From: Ichthyophis bannanicus
Taxonomy: Eukaryota; Chordata; Amphibia; Gymnophiona; Ichthyophiidae
Length of the DNA: 64,000 nt
NCBI GenBank assembly: GCA_033557465.1
Contig: CM066031.1
Location: 1,667,866,800 to 1,667,930,799 of the forward strand
Direction: 5' to 3'
The notes below the pieces were generated by a model. It had not been told where the DNA came from, searched no databases, and saw nothing but the letters and a program-made list of their open reading frames with translations. A program made the translations under genes and the position numbers. This document shows, piece by piece, positions 9,690-22,445 of this stretch. Every line of letters starts with the position of its first letter. Within the stretch, counting starts at the first letter, position 1.

Positions 9690-10358
9690 AGAGTTGCTTC
9701 TGCTCTAGACGCATGCAGTTTAGGAAAGAAAACTGGAAGGTAAATTGACTGGTTTAGATGGAAGGGAGATACCACCTTTGGCATAAAGTGTGGGTGAGTC
9801 CGAAGGACTATTTTGTCATGGTGGAAGCGGGTATAGAGTGGATCCACAACCAAAGCCTGAAGCTCACTAATGCTTCTAGCTGAAGTGAGCGACAATTAGG
9901 AAGATCACCTTCCATGACAGAAATTTAAGCGAGGTCATGGCTAATGGTTCAAAGGATGGCTTGAGGCGCTGCGCTAGAATGACATTGAGGTCCCAAGCTA
10001 CCGGAGGTGTCTTAATGGAAGGTTTGGACAGTAGGAGACCTCTCATAAAATTTACTACTAGCAGTTGTGTGCAGATGGGCTGTCCATCAAGTAGATGATG
10101 AGAGGCCGCAATGTCACAAAGGTGAACTCTCACTGAATTTGTCCTTAGACTTGTCGAGGACAGGTAGAGACGATACTGCAGGAGTGACTCCACTGGAGCA
10201 GAAAAGGGATTGAGATCCTTCTGGGAATACCAGACCGAGAATCTACACCACTTAAAAGCATACGACCGTCTGGTGGAGGGCTTTCTGTAAGCCAAAAGGA
10301 TCTCCTTAACCTCCTGAGTAAGGTCAAAACCTTGTAAAGCTACAATCTCAGCAGCCAA
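9690..10358 (-). pseudogene. DIRS element 2 tyrosine recombinase remnant
   Basis: Minus-strand fragments in two frames match the DIRS recombinase: RKPSTRRSYAFKWCRF near 10270, NSVRVHLCDIAASHHLL near 10110 and SARSISELQALV near 9850, where one of the two arginines of the usual SARRVSEL is replaced. The C-terminal HxxR and tyrosine region is cut off by the palindromic element and the accompanying deletion. Confidence 0.82.
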
Positions 10359-10825
10359 GCTGTGAGGAGAGACTGTGGACTGGGATGGAGCAGTGAGCCA
10401 TTGTCCTGGGAGAGGAGATCAGGCACATATCCCAAGCGCAGAGGATGACTCTGAGTCGGACATAGTAGCAGCAGAAACCATGGTTGCCGTGGCCAGTGAG
10501 GGACTATGATAATCATGGAGCCCCTGTTGGACTGAAGATTGAAAAGCATCTTGGGTATGAGGTGTATGGGAGGGAATGCATAAAGCAGACCCTGACCCCG
10601 GTGCAGGTAGAAGGGATCTTCCTGTTGGTTGGTGGATGTCAGAGTTCTTGTGCAGAAACGAGGAAGCTTGGCATTCTGCAGACAGGCGAACGGGTCCATG
10701 TCTGTAGTTCCCCAGGTCTGGAAGATGTAGGACACTGTGTCCAGATGTGGACACCAATTGTGGGGCAGAAGAATGCGACTTAGTCTATCTGCCAAGACAT
10801 TGGATTCCCCCGGGAGGTACACCAC
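10340..10825 (-). pseudogene. DIRS element 2 RNase H end and methylase-like region
   Basis: The fragment starts at the YLPGESNVLADRLSRIL part of RNase H and continues through the LLYAFPP..VPHWPRQPW block shared with DIRS 1. The DLFAS motif reads DPFAC. Upstream RNase H motifs are spread over broken frames at 10900-11400. Confidence 0.78.
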
Positions 10826-11499
10826 TTAGAGGTATATTTGATGAGCAATGGCAAAGGACCAGAGGTGTATCGCCTCCTCACAGAGGGCCCAAAAGTCTAT
10901 ACCCCCCTGCTTGTTCACATAGAACATGACAACCTGATTGTCCATCCTGACTAGGACCTGTGAGGTGGTGTTGGATCACCCGGAGGGCATTGGAGATAGC
11001 CCGAAGTTCCAGGAAACTGATCTGGAGTTATGACTCCTGTACTGTCCAGAGTTCCTGTGTAGTCAGGTTGCCCAGATGGATTCCCCAACCCAGTTTGGAA
11101 GCATCTGTCATCAGGGTGCATTGACATGGTGACATCTGAAAAGGTGACCCTACAAGCAGGTTTTCTGGAGAATACCACCACTGAAGGGATGTGGTTAGAT
11201 GGGCAGTAACTTGGATCCTGTCTCTGAGACAGCCCGAGGCCTGCTTCTACTGGGAGACCAGAGTCCACTGGGCTGTCCGCATATGTAGTTGGGCATATGG
11301 AATGACATGTACTGTAAAGGCCGTGTGCCCAAGGAGCTTCAGCATCTCTCGGGCAGTCAGATGGTCTCAGAGGAGCATCTGGGATGCTAATTCGACTAGA
11401 TGGGTACAACAGAGCTGGGGCAGAAATGCCATGGACTGTTGGGTGTCTAGCAGGGCCCCAATAAACTCTAGTCTTTAAGTTGGAATGAGTTGGGATTTT

Positions 11500-12232
11500 G
11501 GGAAGTTTATGACAAATCCCAAGTGTTGTGGTACTGTTGTGGTACGATGCAAGGACAGCAGAAGCTCTTGGGAGGTGTCTTCTTTTATTCATCAGTCGTC
11601 TAAGAAGGGGAAGATGAATATCCCCAGAGTTCTTAGATATGCGGCCACTACCACCATGCACTTTGTGAAGACTCTTGGGCAGAGGTGAGTCCAAAGGGAA
11701 GGACTCTGTATTGATAATGTTTTCCCTGAAAGGTGAAGAGTAGTTACTTCCTGTGTCCTGGATGGATAAAGACATGTGTGTATGCTTCTTTTACATCTAG
11801 AGAACAGAGCCAGTCTTACTCTGGAGGTAGGGAAGAAGAGTCCTGAGAGAGATCACCTTGAACTTTTCATGGACTAGAAACTTGTGGAGATTTCTGAGGT
11901 CCAGAATGGGCCTGTACCCTCCGGTTTTCCTTGGAATGAGAAAGTAGGGAGAGTAGAAGCCCACTCCCTGTTGGAAGGTTGGGACATCTTCTATGGCACC
12001 CTGAGACAGAAGAGAGGACACCTTGTCTTGTAGGAGAGCAGCGAGTGGGGGTTGTGTTTGATATTCCCCCTTGAATGTCGAGGGGGGCAGAGTTTGCAGG
12101 TGAAGTCTGTACCCTTCCTGAATTATGGTGAATGTCCACTGCTCTGAGGTGATGAGGTGCCATCTGTGGGCATAGTGACACAGTCTGCCTGATATGTGGA
12201 AAGGTGGGGGTCCTCCAGAGGCCCGGTGGCAA
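11500..12232 (-). pseudogene. DIRS element 2 reverse transcriptase remnant
   Basis: Two overlapping ORFs (11797-12021 and 11867-12232) hold RT motifs, including FYSPYFLIPRKTGGYRPILD. Near 11590-11620 the catalytic YLDD reads FLDD and is followed directly by stop codons. The gene is dead. Confidence 0.8.
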
Positions 12233-12899
12233 TGTTCTCTAGGAAAGAGTCAAAAACCAGGCCAGCCTGTGGCTGTGGGACTGGTTGCGATTTAGCCACC
12301 TGTAGCTTCTTTTATTTAGGAGGCTGCTGCTTCTTCTGTGAGGGCTGACCCTGATACTGAGAAGCAGGAGGATAGGAAGAGAAGAATTTCTTATTATTAT
12401 TGTAGAAAAACTTCTTTGCAGGAGTCTTTTTCCTAGCTGTTACTCTGGACAATCTCTTTAGGGTAGTATTTTCTAACTCTAATTGAGTGGCTTTATCTTG
12501 CCAATCTTTGCCAAAGAGGTTTTCTAAGGTATGTTGCCCAACTTATCTTGAATCCACTGTTCAAGATCTGAGGCCTGAAGCCATGCAATGCGATGAGCAC
12601 TGATGCAAATTGCTGAGACCCTGCTTATGCCCTCGAAAGCATCAAAGGTAGCTATATTGACAAATTTTGATACATTCTGGCTTTGCTTAACTAGGGCAAG
12701 ATAATCTGCCCATTTATCATCAGGGAGGAGAGGGGCAAAGGCCCTCCCTGGAGACCTCCTTCAGGAACATTCCCATATAGAGTATATAGGAGTTAATCCT
12801 AGCTGAGAGCATGGATGCTTGGAAACATCAATGCCAAAAGCGTCAAGGGTTCTTGATTCCCTACCCAAGGATTAGAGGAGTGAGTCTTCATGCTTTTCA

Positions 12900-14117
12900 T
12901 TTGGTGCACAGCCACTTCCACTATCATGGAGTGTGGGGAAGCTGTGGCTTCTGGAAGCCAGGGCACTCTGGTACATGATACATGGTATTGAGATGTCTAG
13001 ATTGGGGTGAGACCGTGAGAGGGGTCTCCCACATACGCAGCATAAGGTAATGAAAGATGCGGTGCACCAGTAAGGTGGCTGTTTCCTTCAGTGCTGTTGA
13101 GTATTGGAGGATCTCTAATTCTTCCATCTTTGGCTCCTTCTCCAATGTTACTGTGATAGAGAAACCTTTAGCTAGGTCTCGAATGAATTCCTGGAAGGAC
13201 ATGCATCATTGTTGAGGTGGGGGAGAGTCCAAAGGTAGGTTTCAGAGCCCCTGTGAATCAAGTGACTCTACATCCGAGTCAGGGGAATTTTAATCAGAGG
13301 ACTCGAAGTATCGATGGGTACGATGCTCACTGGAAGCTAGATGCTGGTACCGATGTATCGGCCTAGGTGAGCCATTTGGGCCTGGCACCTGTATCAGTAA
13401 GAATTTCCAGGGAGGGCATGGGTGGGATTGATGTTGATGACATCTGTAGCAAACCCGATGTTGCACCCAGAACCGGTGTCAATGTCGGTACTGGAACCTG
13501 TATTGACGGGCCAGTACCTGTAGCTAAGGGTTTTATGGGCACCGAGGCTGCAAGTAGGGCTGCCAAGCTACGCTCAATGGCCTTTATATACTGGTCTATC
13601 GAGGTTACCAATACTTGGGTATCAGTGATGTGTATTTGCGTTACCGTCCCAGAGCATGGCACCAGTAGCTCTCCGGAGGTCGAGGCCTCAGGAGCATCCT
13701 GGAGCCCCTCGATGGCTTTGGAGGACAGGGCCTCCCACTGGGGCTGTTTAGCAGGCCGATCCACCTCTGAGACAAACCCTGAGGGATCTCGGTGCTTTGA
13801 GCAAGATCTTTCCCTGGAGGTGCCCGCAGACTTTGATGCAGCCTTGTGCTTGGACTTCAGGATACCTGAGATCCATGAAAGGACGATGAGGCCTCCGACG
13901 AAGTGGACACTAATGATACCGTGTCCGAGGCGAAGAGTGCTCCTAATTTAGAAGCTCGGTTCTTTAACCCTCCACGTATCATTTTCTGGCAAAGGGAACA
14001 GTCCTTTGGCTGGTGGTCTGGGCTGAGGCATTTTAGACACCAGCCATGTGTGTCAGTCGCCAAGATGGTGCTGGCACACTTAGTCCACTTTATAAAACCA
14101 CTAGTTGGTTTCTCCAT
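12900..14117 (-). pseudogene. DIRS element 2 gag-like ORF1 remnant
   Basis: Three minus-strand fragments (13857-14117, 13363-13764, 12924-13202) correspond in order to the N-terminal Cys/His cluster (TDTHGWCLKCLSPDH), the low-complexity middle and the SFQEFIRDLAKGF region of the DIRS 1 gag ORF. Frameshifts and stops separate them; weaker similarity continues to about 12300. Confidence 0.8.
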
Positions 14118-14509
14118 ACCCTCAATGTATGAAGTGTATTGTAGGCTTAAGGCCTAAAAAGGGTGTCGACATCCAAGTAATTTTTTTTTTAGAGAAAAAT
14201 AAGAAGGAAGATAAAGAAAGAATAAGGAAACCAGCAATATCTTAGCTGGTGCCGGTGTCAACAGGAAGGCAGAGGCGCTATCCAAAAAAGGAAGTTCTTC
14301 TGCAGTGACAGGATTTGCTTCCTTCTGACTCCATGGAAAATGAAGAAATGAAGAAAGGGAGTTGGGAAGGCGGGAAGGCAGTCGCGCAGGTGCAGTGGAG
14401 TGCTCCCAAAAGCTTTCCAGTTGGACACTGGGGAGCATTCCCATGCGGGCTCTGTTGGTACCGATGTCACCCATATGTGAAGACTACATTCCTGCTTGTT
14501 CCTGGAGAT

Positions 14510-16560
14510 AATAGCGGTAGGAGTTCATTACCATCCGCCTAGACAGAATGAGCAGACAGATGATGAGATGTTATCAGAAATTAGGCAAACTAGCAAAATT
14601 GGCAACACAATAATAATGCAGGATTTCAATTATCCCAATGTTGATGGCAAAAAGTCATGTCAGGTACCAAAAAAGAGCAACAAGTACCTGCACACTTGAC
14701 AGAGAACCAACCAGGCAGGTACACAAAGACTGGCGACAATTTGATTCAGGTGAAGAAGGGGCCCAATAAAAAGATTCTTCACCTGAATCAAATTGTCGCC
14801 AGTCTTTGTGAATCTGCCGGGTTGGTTCTCTAAAAAGTCATGTCAGGCCATGCTTGGGAGGTAAAGTTCCTAGATGGAATAAATGACTGCTTTACAGAGC
14901 AGCTGGTTTGAGAACAGACTGGAGAGGGAACTATTTTAGACTTAGCCCTTTGTGGAATACAGGATTTGGTACAACAGCTGATCGTTTTGGGACTGCTCAG
15001 CACTAGTAATCATAATATAATCACATTTGGTTTAATAACTGGAGTGCGTATGCAAAGAAAATCTACTGTATCAGTGTTTAATTTCCAAAAGGGAGACTAT
15101 GATAAAATGAGGAAAAATGGTTAGAAAGAAACCAAAAGGAGCAGCTGAAAAGGTCAAGAATTTACATGAGGTTATTTACAAATACAATCTTGGAAGCTCA
15201 GACCAGATGCATCCCATGCATTACGAAAGACAAAAGGAAGCCAAACAAAGCCAGCTTGGTTAAAAGGTGAGATGAAATAAACTATTAGAAACAAAAAAAG
15301 CATCTTTCAAAAAATGGAAAAAGGAACAAAATGAAGAAAATAGGAAAAGCATAAGCACTGGCAAGTTAAATGTGAAGCACTGATAAGGAAGGTAATAAGA
15401 AAATTTGAAAAGAAGCTTATCATAAAGACAAAACTCACAATAAAAACTTTTTCAAGCACATACAAAGCAAGAAGTCAGAGAAGGAGTCAGTTAGACCATT
15501 TTAAGATCAAGCGGTAAAAGGAGCATTCAGGGAGAACAAGGTCATGGCACAGAGACTAAATTAATTCTTTGCTTCAGTCTTCACTGAGGAAGATGTGAGG
15601 AAGATATCCATGGCACAAAGGGTATTTAACTGCAATGAATGAGAAGAGCTGAATGAGATCTCAGTGAACCTGGAAGAAGAAGAGCACATTGATAAAGTTA
15701 AGAGCAGCAAATCACCTGGACCAGATGATATACATCAAAGAGTGCTGAGAGAACTCAAAGATGAAATTGCATAGCTAGTATTAGTGATTTTTAACCTATC
15801 ATTAAAATAGTCTATGGTACTAGAAGATTGGAGGGTAGCCAACATAATGCCTGTTTTTAGAAAGGGCTCTGATAGTGATCCAGGAAACTACAGACCGGTG
15901 AGCCTAATATCAGTGTTAGGCAAAACCATTACTAAGAACAAAGTTACTGGGCACTTGGACAGACATGATTTAATGGGATAAAGTCAACATGGATTTAGTC
16001 AAGGGACATCGTGCTGTACCAATCTGCTTCATTTCTTAGAAAGTAATAAACATGTGGATAAAAGTAAGCTAATTGATATAGTATAATTAGACTTTCAGAA
16101 AGCGTTTGGCAAAGTCCCACTTCAGAGACTTCTGAGGAAGTTTAAAAAATCGTGGTATAGAAGGCAATGTCCTACTGTAGATTTGAAACTGGTTGAGAGA
16201 TAGAAAACTGAGAGTAGGAATAAATGGTAAATTTTCTCAATGGAGGAAGGTGCATAGTAGAGTACCCCAGGGATCTGTTTTGGGACCGGTGCTTTTTAAC
16301 ATATTTATAAATGATCTGGAATTGAAATCAAGCAGCGAGGTGCTTAAATTTGCAAATGACACCAAATTATTCATAGTTGTTAAATCACATGGGGATTTTC
16401 AAATTGAGCTGGTTTGCATTATATTCAGGAAACTTAGGAAAATGCTCAGGATCAAATGTCAAGAGGGGGACGACCACAGACTTGGTTAGTCTCTCACGTG
16501 AGAATGGTAACACTGACAGATGTTGGAAACCTGGGACTAGAGTACAGTTGCCAACCAACA
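14510..16560 (+). mobile_element. CR1-like LINE, 3' segment (endonuclease end and reverse transcriptase)
   Basis: Continuation of the LINE at 380-1147. Plus-strand motifs in order are VGVHYHPPR and QDFNYPNVDG (endonuclease, 14515-14650), SSKSPGPDDIH (about 15705), GNYRPVSLISVLGK (about 15885), LDFQKAFGKVP (about 16088) and [19 protein letters not shown] (16262-16318). The catalytic FADD reads FAND near 16354, so a catalytic aspartate is lost. Many stops are present. A 167-bp hairpin insertion interrupts it at 14665-14831. The 3' end is not clear. Confidence 0.8.
14665..14831. mobile_element. Foldback insertion with 57-bp inverted arms and 16-bp flanking repeats
   Basis: Bases 14701-14757 and 14775-14831 are reverse complements at 54 of 57 positions, with a 17-base loop. 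A 16-base direct repeat, AAAAAGTCATGTCAGG, flanks the unit (14649-14664 and 14832-14847) and looks like a target duplication in the LINE endonuclease gene. The left 36 bases before the arm are not paired. I do not recognise the family; a 16-bp duplication is long for known DNA transposons. Confidence 0.7.
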
Positions 16561-16954
16561 GTTTTAATTAACGGAGGCCAGTTGCTAGCAGAAACTTTAA
16601 ACTGGCATTATAATTACCAATAATCTGCCAAATGACTGCATTTCTTCCAACAAACATGCCATACTCCCTTTATATGGTTCTGATACCTCCCCAATCCTCC
16701 TGAATTCACATCTTCCCTCCCTGCCTGCCCTACTTCTCCTTTCACACTTGCAGATCTCCACGTACAGTAGATCTCCTGGTTTTCTTGGCTACATGTTTGC
16801 TTGTGTTAGTCATTTTTTAGTTTAAAATTTATGATTATAAATCACTCTGATATTTAATTGTGAAGGGCAATATATCACATGCAGAAATATAATAAACTAA
16901 ACTACTCAGTCATCCCTATCTCTCAACTCATCTCTCTAAAGCAGTCCAGGGAAA
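16560..16954. other. Unassigned, possible L2-like 3' remnant
   Basis: No ORF or clear element boundary. Text near 16840-16910 ('aaatcactctgatatttaat', then a TATA-rich stretch ending in AATATAATAAACTAAAC) is reminiscent of an old L2-type 3' UTR and tail. Otherwise nothing recognisable. Confidence 0.35.
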
Positions 16955-17206
16955 GTGTAGTTACCCACCTGTAACAGGTGATCTCCGGGAACAGCAGGAA
17001 TTTAGTCTTCACATATGGGTGACGTCGGTACCGACAGAGCCCGTGGGGGAATGCTCCCCAGCTTCCAATAGGAAAGCTTTTTGAGAGCATCCCCCTGCAC
17101 CTGCATAGCTGCTTTCCTGCATTTCCGGCTCTCCCTCCTCAGTTGCGTTTGTAGCTGAGATAAAAGGAGAGAAAAAGAAGAAGACCTACAACTCCTAGGG
17201 AAGGAG

Positions 17207-17210
17207 AATG
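17207..17210 (+). repeat. Target-site duplication AATG, left copy
   Basis: AATG precedes the 5' LTR and the same tetramer follows the 3' LTR at 23148-23151. Joining the flanks at one copy gives GGAGAATGGGTTGTGAAG, which aligns with the corresponding DIRS 1 text GGAGGGAGGGTTTTGAGG, supporting the boundary. Confidence 0.8.
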
Positions 17211-17871
17211 TAATTGGAATAAAGGGATAATCAGCTCAGATCTGCTTTATATGTTTGCCTTATGATTGCATATATGTCTGCCTTATAACTGCACTCTGGC
17301 CTGTTTGAAACAGACACAGCAACATATGGTTGGCACAAACAGGTGGGCAACAGGAAAAGAGCACATGCAGCTTACTACTGTTATAAAGCCTAAAAAAGCT
17401 ATACTTTGGACAGAAGTGTCCAAGGATATAAGCCTAGGTTCAAACAGGTCAAGCCAGGAATTCAACTAATGCTCTTGCCCTGAAGGTTTCAATTGGTGCC
17501 AGCAGATGGAAAAAACACAGGAGGAGGCAGAGGGCTATGATTGATTGCATAGTTAGGCAAACCTTGATCAGCAGATCCAGCTACATAACCATAGAAGGCC
17601 CTGGGAAAGAGTTTTGCATTTGCTGAAACTATTTAGAATTTGAAGCAGAGAGGTATATATAAGACAGCAATTTTAGAGGGTCTGGGGGCAGTTCTTTTCT
17701 CCCCTTGCAGAGAGAAGTCTGCCCCACTGTCCCTCAGACAGGCACTTGCTATCTGCATCTATAACCATTTGTTTGCTGTGCCAAATAAAAAGTTTCTTTG
17801 TAGCTGAGCAACTTGCTGTCTGAACTGTTTATTGGTAATTGGGGAGGCTTTGTAGGTGGACCCGGCCTACA
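17211..17871 (+). repeat. Provirus 5' LTR (661 bp)
   Basis: Carries a TATA box (TATATATAA, 17654-17662) and a polyadenylation signal (AATAAA, 17784-17789) in the right order for U3-R-U5, ending in CA at 17871. Its start lacks the hexamer AAGGGA that is present just before the aligned start of the 3' LTR, so the true LTR start may be TG (22479-22480 in the 3' copy) with a small loss here. Confidence 0.9.
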
Positions 17872-17874
17872 AAT

Positions 17875-17892
17875 TGGTGGCCCGTACGGGGA
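17875..17892 (+). promoter_or_regulatory. Primer-binding site for tRNA-Ile
   Basis: Eighteen bases, three bases downstream of the LTR end, are by recall of the vertebrate tRNA-Ile(AAU) 3' end a perfect complement including the CCA. The match stops at base 19. This is where minus-strand DNA synthesis would start. Confidence 0.85.
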
Positions 17893-20800
17893 CATCTAAA
17901 CTGAGTTTAGACACTCATAAATTTTTCTAAATTGCCCAAGGATAACTCTGACTGTATTTTTGTCAGAGAGGATACCTCCTGTTTGAAAGGAGAAACAGGG
18001 GATGAGAATACCTTCTCATTAGGAGAAGAGGATTCCTTCTGCTGGTACAGAAGATGGGAATACCGCTCTGAGCGACGTCGAGAGAGATTTTGATACCCTA
18101 GGATGACTCTATTGGTGAGTGTTCAGTTTCCCTGTCTGTATGAAAGGACAGAAGACTTGCCCGGGTTCGAGTGGTGGGTAAGTATGTAATTAATATTTTG
18201 TTCTCTGTATTTAGTTGTAACATTAGGGAATGATTAGGGAAAGAAAGTTTTGCCCAGACATTAGGTCTCTTTTTCCAGGATTGATTGATGTACGCTTGAG
18301 ACTGTACATATCATTGATATGAAGCGAGTGTGTGTCTTTTTCCACGTTTTCATACCCCCGCGAGGGGATTGGCTGGATTTAGACGAAGCACAAGCGTTGT
18401 ATGTGTGTATGAGTCCTGGATTAGTAATTTCGCGCCTCTGTTAACTACGAGGTTTGGATTTCCACCTAAAAGCGAAATTACGCGCGCCTCTGTATATAAG
18501 GAGGTTCAATTTGCTATTGGTAAAAGGCGAAATTAATTGCCCCTGTCCCCAAACAGTGAAAACACCAGGTTTACAGATTTTAGAAAGAGGGACAGCTAAG
18601 GAGAATATTTATAGAAAAACAGGGATGATCACCTTATCTGGGGTGCTCACAGACCAGAGAGGGTGACAATTGGATCTATTGAAGAATAGCTTTCTAAGTA
18701 TCTTTTTGAAATAAATTACTTTACAAGTTCCAGATCAAAAGTGAATGACGGAGCTGACTGCAGCTGAATTAAATAACCAAGGGGGAGTGGGTCTAGTTCA
18801 GTTTCAGTATTCTGATCAGATAGGCTGTTAGGTATAATGCATTTACCTCTGTCCTGTGTTTTTTTAGTTTTAGTCTTTAGCAAACCCTGTCCTGTCATTA
18901 CTGGCTACTCCAGTAGATTTTATGTTCCCTGGAGCTCAACTGATTAGAATTCTTTGGGAATTCCTGGAGAGCGTATCTGTTTGCTTTTATTTTCTTCCAC
19001 AATACCTATGTGCTTGTAAGACGTCCCAGTCTCTGGAGAGGGTAAAACCATTGGCCCGGAGTCCCTGGAACGCAAGTGACAAGCGGTGTTTGTTTATCTG
19101 TCTCTATTCTTCCTAGTCCTTCCTGTCTTCTTTAGAACATTGAAAACAACGAAAAATCTTCCAGGTTCTGCTGTAGCAATCAATGTGCTGAGACAGCTAG
19201 TTTTTTCCTTCCTGTCTGTCTGAATGTATTGTAACATGGAATGGATTTTCTGGGTTACTGGATTGGGATCTGAATGTATTGTACACTGAAGTGAGAATCT
19301 TAGAAGCAGACCGCACAGATAATTGACAGTGTTTTACTCTGAACTGCCAGCTATTGTGTGCAGTGATCTGACTGGTAGAAATACAAAGAAAAATAGTTTA
19401 TAGTTACAAGTACAGCCTGAAAATTTCAAATTGTTTCTTTTCCCCTGTGCATATTTGTGTGCAGTAAATAAGTCTAATCCATATGTGTAAGTTTTATTTT
19501 TTAGATTTGGGATCTGAGTATATTCTGGTTAAGAAACATTTGTCTGCTGTTTTCTGTGTGTCAGAAGATTAAATAGCTCTGCCTGGGTCTGTTAGAAAGC
19601 TTATGCTGATTAGGTCATAGGGCAGCTGTACACAATGCAGAACGAATTCCTATGTATGTGTTACTTTTTGAGAAGCTTATTTTGATTTTTCTAACAAATG
19701 TGGAAGATCCTAATTAACCAGAGATTAATAAAAGATCGTAGTGATGCTAAGAAATTCTGTTTGATTAGTTTTGACTCAGTGATACAAGATCAGTTTTGTT
19801 ATGTTCTTATGACTTTACAAATTTAAGATCAGATTGATAAAGGGGAAATGATTTAGTGAGGTCTCTCAGGGAAGCCTCTCTATTCTAATCAGATGGGCTG
19901 CTGTACTTAATGACTGATAGCTTTATATTTAGCTGTCAGCTGTTCGAGTGCTCCTAGATGTTAGATCAAATAATCAAGGCATGAAATTGGAGAATCTGTT
20001 TGTTGTCCTTTGCCCTTTAGAGTGGGGGTTTGACGGCCCTGACAGGACAATGCTACTTGGAAATGATTTGAATACCGAGTGAATGAGAAGTTATATGTTT
20101 GGTTTTGATCAAGCAAAATTAAAAGCAAAACAGAATTTTATATATTGTTGCAAGTATTTCATAGAGGACAGAAACCCAAAAGAGCTGTAACTAAGTTTTA
20201 TTTTAACTTTTGTTTAAAGGACAGAAAGAGAGATCTACTGTTTGCTGTCAGTTCAGTTTGACACCAGTCTCATTCAATTTAAATGTGAAAAGGGAGTGTT
20301 TGTATTCTTAAGCTCAGTGCTAATGACTAATGACTAAGGACAGTAACATGGGAGTTGCTGAATTTTAGGATAAATTCATCTGTTTTTTTGTAGTTGAATT
20401 TTATATGTTGGGGTCCAGAGAAAACAGTGTACTTTGTTTTGAAAGATTTTTTTTTTAAGTTTCAATTTTAGGAATACACTATATTGTAGCACTATGACAT
20501 ACAAATTTACTTTAGTTTATACACTTGCAGAACAAATTTGGTGAAAAATGGAGCTTAGTTCCCAGAAAAATATGAGAATATTTGTAAAGTTATTTACACA
20601 TAAAACAATAACATTAAGTTGAATTGATTAGACAAAGTCTCCTACAGCACAGAGGTTTGTTTTTTTAACATGTCTGTCTAGTTCTGTTGTCCATTTGCAT
20701 TTCTTGAGATAGCATGCTGGTAAGGTGAAGCTAGCCCAAGTACTGACTTGAAGTCTCCGCTTGACATTCAACAGTATCAGTGTCATGAATGACTCAGGAT

Positions 20801-22177
20801 AATTGTTTTGCCTTGTTCAGCACTCTCACTGAGAACAGTATATACAATAGATTCTAGTCATACGTGAGAGAGAGACATGTGGCTGTCATGTTAAAAGTCA
20901 TGATTTGTCCTATTACGACTGCCGTTATAAAATGTTACAAAAATATTTTTATACTGTAGGGAATTTATTCAGATTGTTTAAGACAATTGCTATTTTGAAT
21001 GAGCACATATGTCCATTTTTGAACCATACCAATTAAGTTGGTGAAAAAAAAAAAAAGACACTGTTTACTCATGTTATATTTATTAAGAAGAATCCAAATT
21101 TATATTTCCTATATACTATTTGTTTACCACAATACTAAGTTCTTAACAATTGTTTGATGATCTTAGCATGCCAATTAAGAGGTGGTACTCTGATGGACAT
21201 TAAACTGATGAAGGTTATTTAAAGTGACATATCTGCCTAATGAATATGTAAGCAAATTTTATTCAACTATGCTGTCTCCAGAATCTTTAATTCAGGAAGT
21301 CATTTAAGCCCCAACACATACTCAACAATTGGAAATAGACACCTGGAGACAGGCTAGGTGCATTTTGCACCCTGATATGCTTTGGAACATCCACACTGGC
21401 CATGTGGTACTTCCAGATGCTTTTTGCCTCGTTTTGCCTTTGTATGTACTGGCCAGACATGCAGGGGTAAAGAGAGGGATGATTTGATGACAAATTTTCA
21501 CAAATAAAAAGTGGAGTAATTCTGAAACTTGCCAAATTTGCAGAATACGTGTGTGCAACTTGTCTAATCTATTAATATGTAAAGATCAGTTAAGAGCATA
21601 GTGGAGTATTTCCTACCAGCAAATGAATCTCCAGTGATGGAGAGACAAGAAGTTTATCAAACTGAGAGACACAGTTGATACCATATGAGATAGTTATGAT
21701 CTTAAGTAAATGTGGATGAAATTATGTTTGTCACATTGCATTGTCTCATTGTGGAATCTAATCTAGAATATTTAGTCTTTTCATTTAATATTGGTGCTGC
21801 TCTTCTGAATGGGACCTGGAGCCATGTCACCAATTGAAATCCAGAGATTCCAACAGAGAAAATTGGCCATAATCCAGAAGAAACAGTCCACCCCAAGACC
21901 TCTGAACTAAACCACACCTAAACTTCGGAGACAGGTGAAGCGCACGACGCAGTCCTGAAAAACTGCTGGGAAGCAGGCCCAAATTATCTGAAAATAAAGA
22001 CTATTAAGACTGATTGGGACTTTTGGGAAAATCTACAAGCCATTTGGGCTACAGCAATTGCAATACCCACACCAGTTCAAGATGTGCTGTAACATTTTCA
22101 AAGCTTTCTTCATCACTTTGTTGAATATTTGATGTGTTCAGTATTATTGCAAGCTGTATGTCTTCCATTCTCTTAGA
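17893..22177 (+). other. Provirus interior without recognisable genes
   Basis: About 4.3 kb of AT-rich sequence whose ORFs are all under 85 codons on both strands. I see no matrix/capsid, protease, polymerase or surface-protein motif. The position corresponds to leader, gag, pol and most of env in a complete relative. It may be heavily decayed retroviral sequence or unrelated cargo. Near-identity of the LTRs argues that the interior was already non-coding when this copy integrated. Confidence 0.6.
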
Positions 22178-22444
22178 ATGTTGCCCGCTGGTTTTTCCAG
22201 ACTCGGAGGAGGCCTAACAGCTTTCTTTATAACTCTTTTAAGTATAGCTTGTTTTGCAATCATTGCCTGTTGTGCCTTATCCATTTTACTTGCCTGTTGT
22301 AAACAAATGATGCTGCAAAGCACTAAAACCATGTACATTGTATCTATGGAACAGTACCAGCGGTTGCCTCTCAATGATCCCTCTCTGTCTCAAATGGTTA
22401 TTGTTATCCATGCCCCTTACTGGGATTACTTTTGCCCCTCCACA
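22178..22444 (+). pseudogene. Provirus env remnant (membrane anchor and tail)
   Basis: An 89-codon ORF just upstream of the purine tract encodes a hydrophobic segment of about 26 residues (roughly residues 14-40), ending in a Cys-rich edge, followed by a polar tail of about 45 residues. This is the expected place and shape for the end of a transmembrane envelope subunit. No fusion peptide or immunosuppressive region is recognisable upstream. It is a fragment without function. Confidence 0.6.
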
Positions 22445-22445
22445 T

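Larger units (their letters stand above)
6921..14509 (-). mobile_element. DIRS element 2 (decayed, internally rearranged)
   Basis: The left end (6921-7190) begins TGTAGTTACTCACCTGTAACAGGTG and the right end finishes TTCCTGGAGATA at 14509, matching the termini of DIRS 3. Minus-strand gag, RT, RNase H and YR sequences are all recognisable but full of stops and frameshifts. The internal complementary region expected near 7200 is missing; that interval instead holds a large palindromic element (7191-9673). The element starts at the very end of DIRS 1, and beyond 14509 the interrupted CR1-like LINE resumes. Confidence 0.88.

Noticed and set aside
17875..17892. tRNA gene
   Set aside because: Only the 18 bases complementary to a tRNA 3' end are present, directly after an LTR; it is a primer-binding site.
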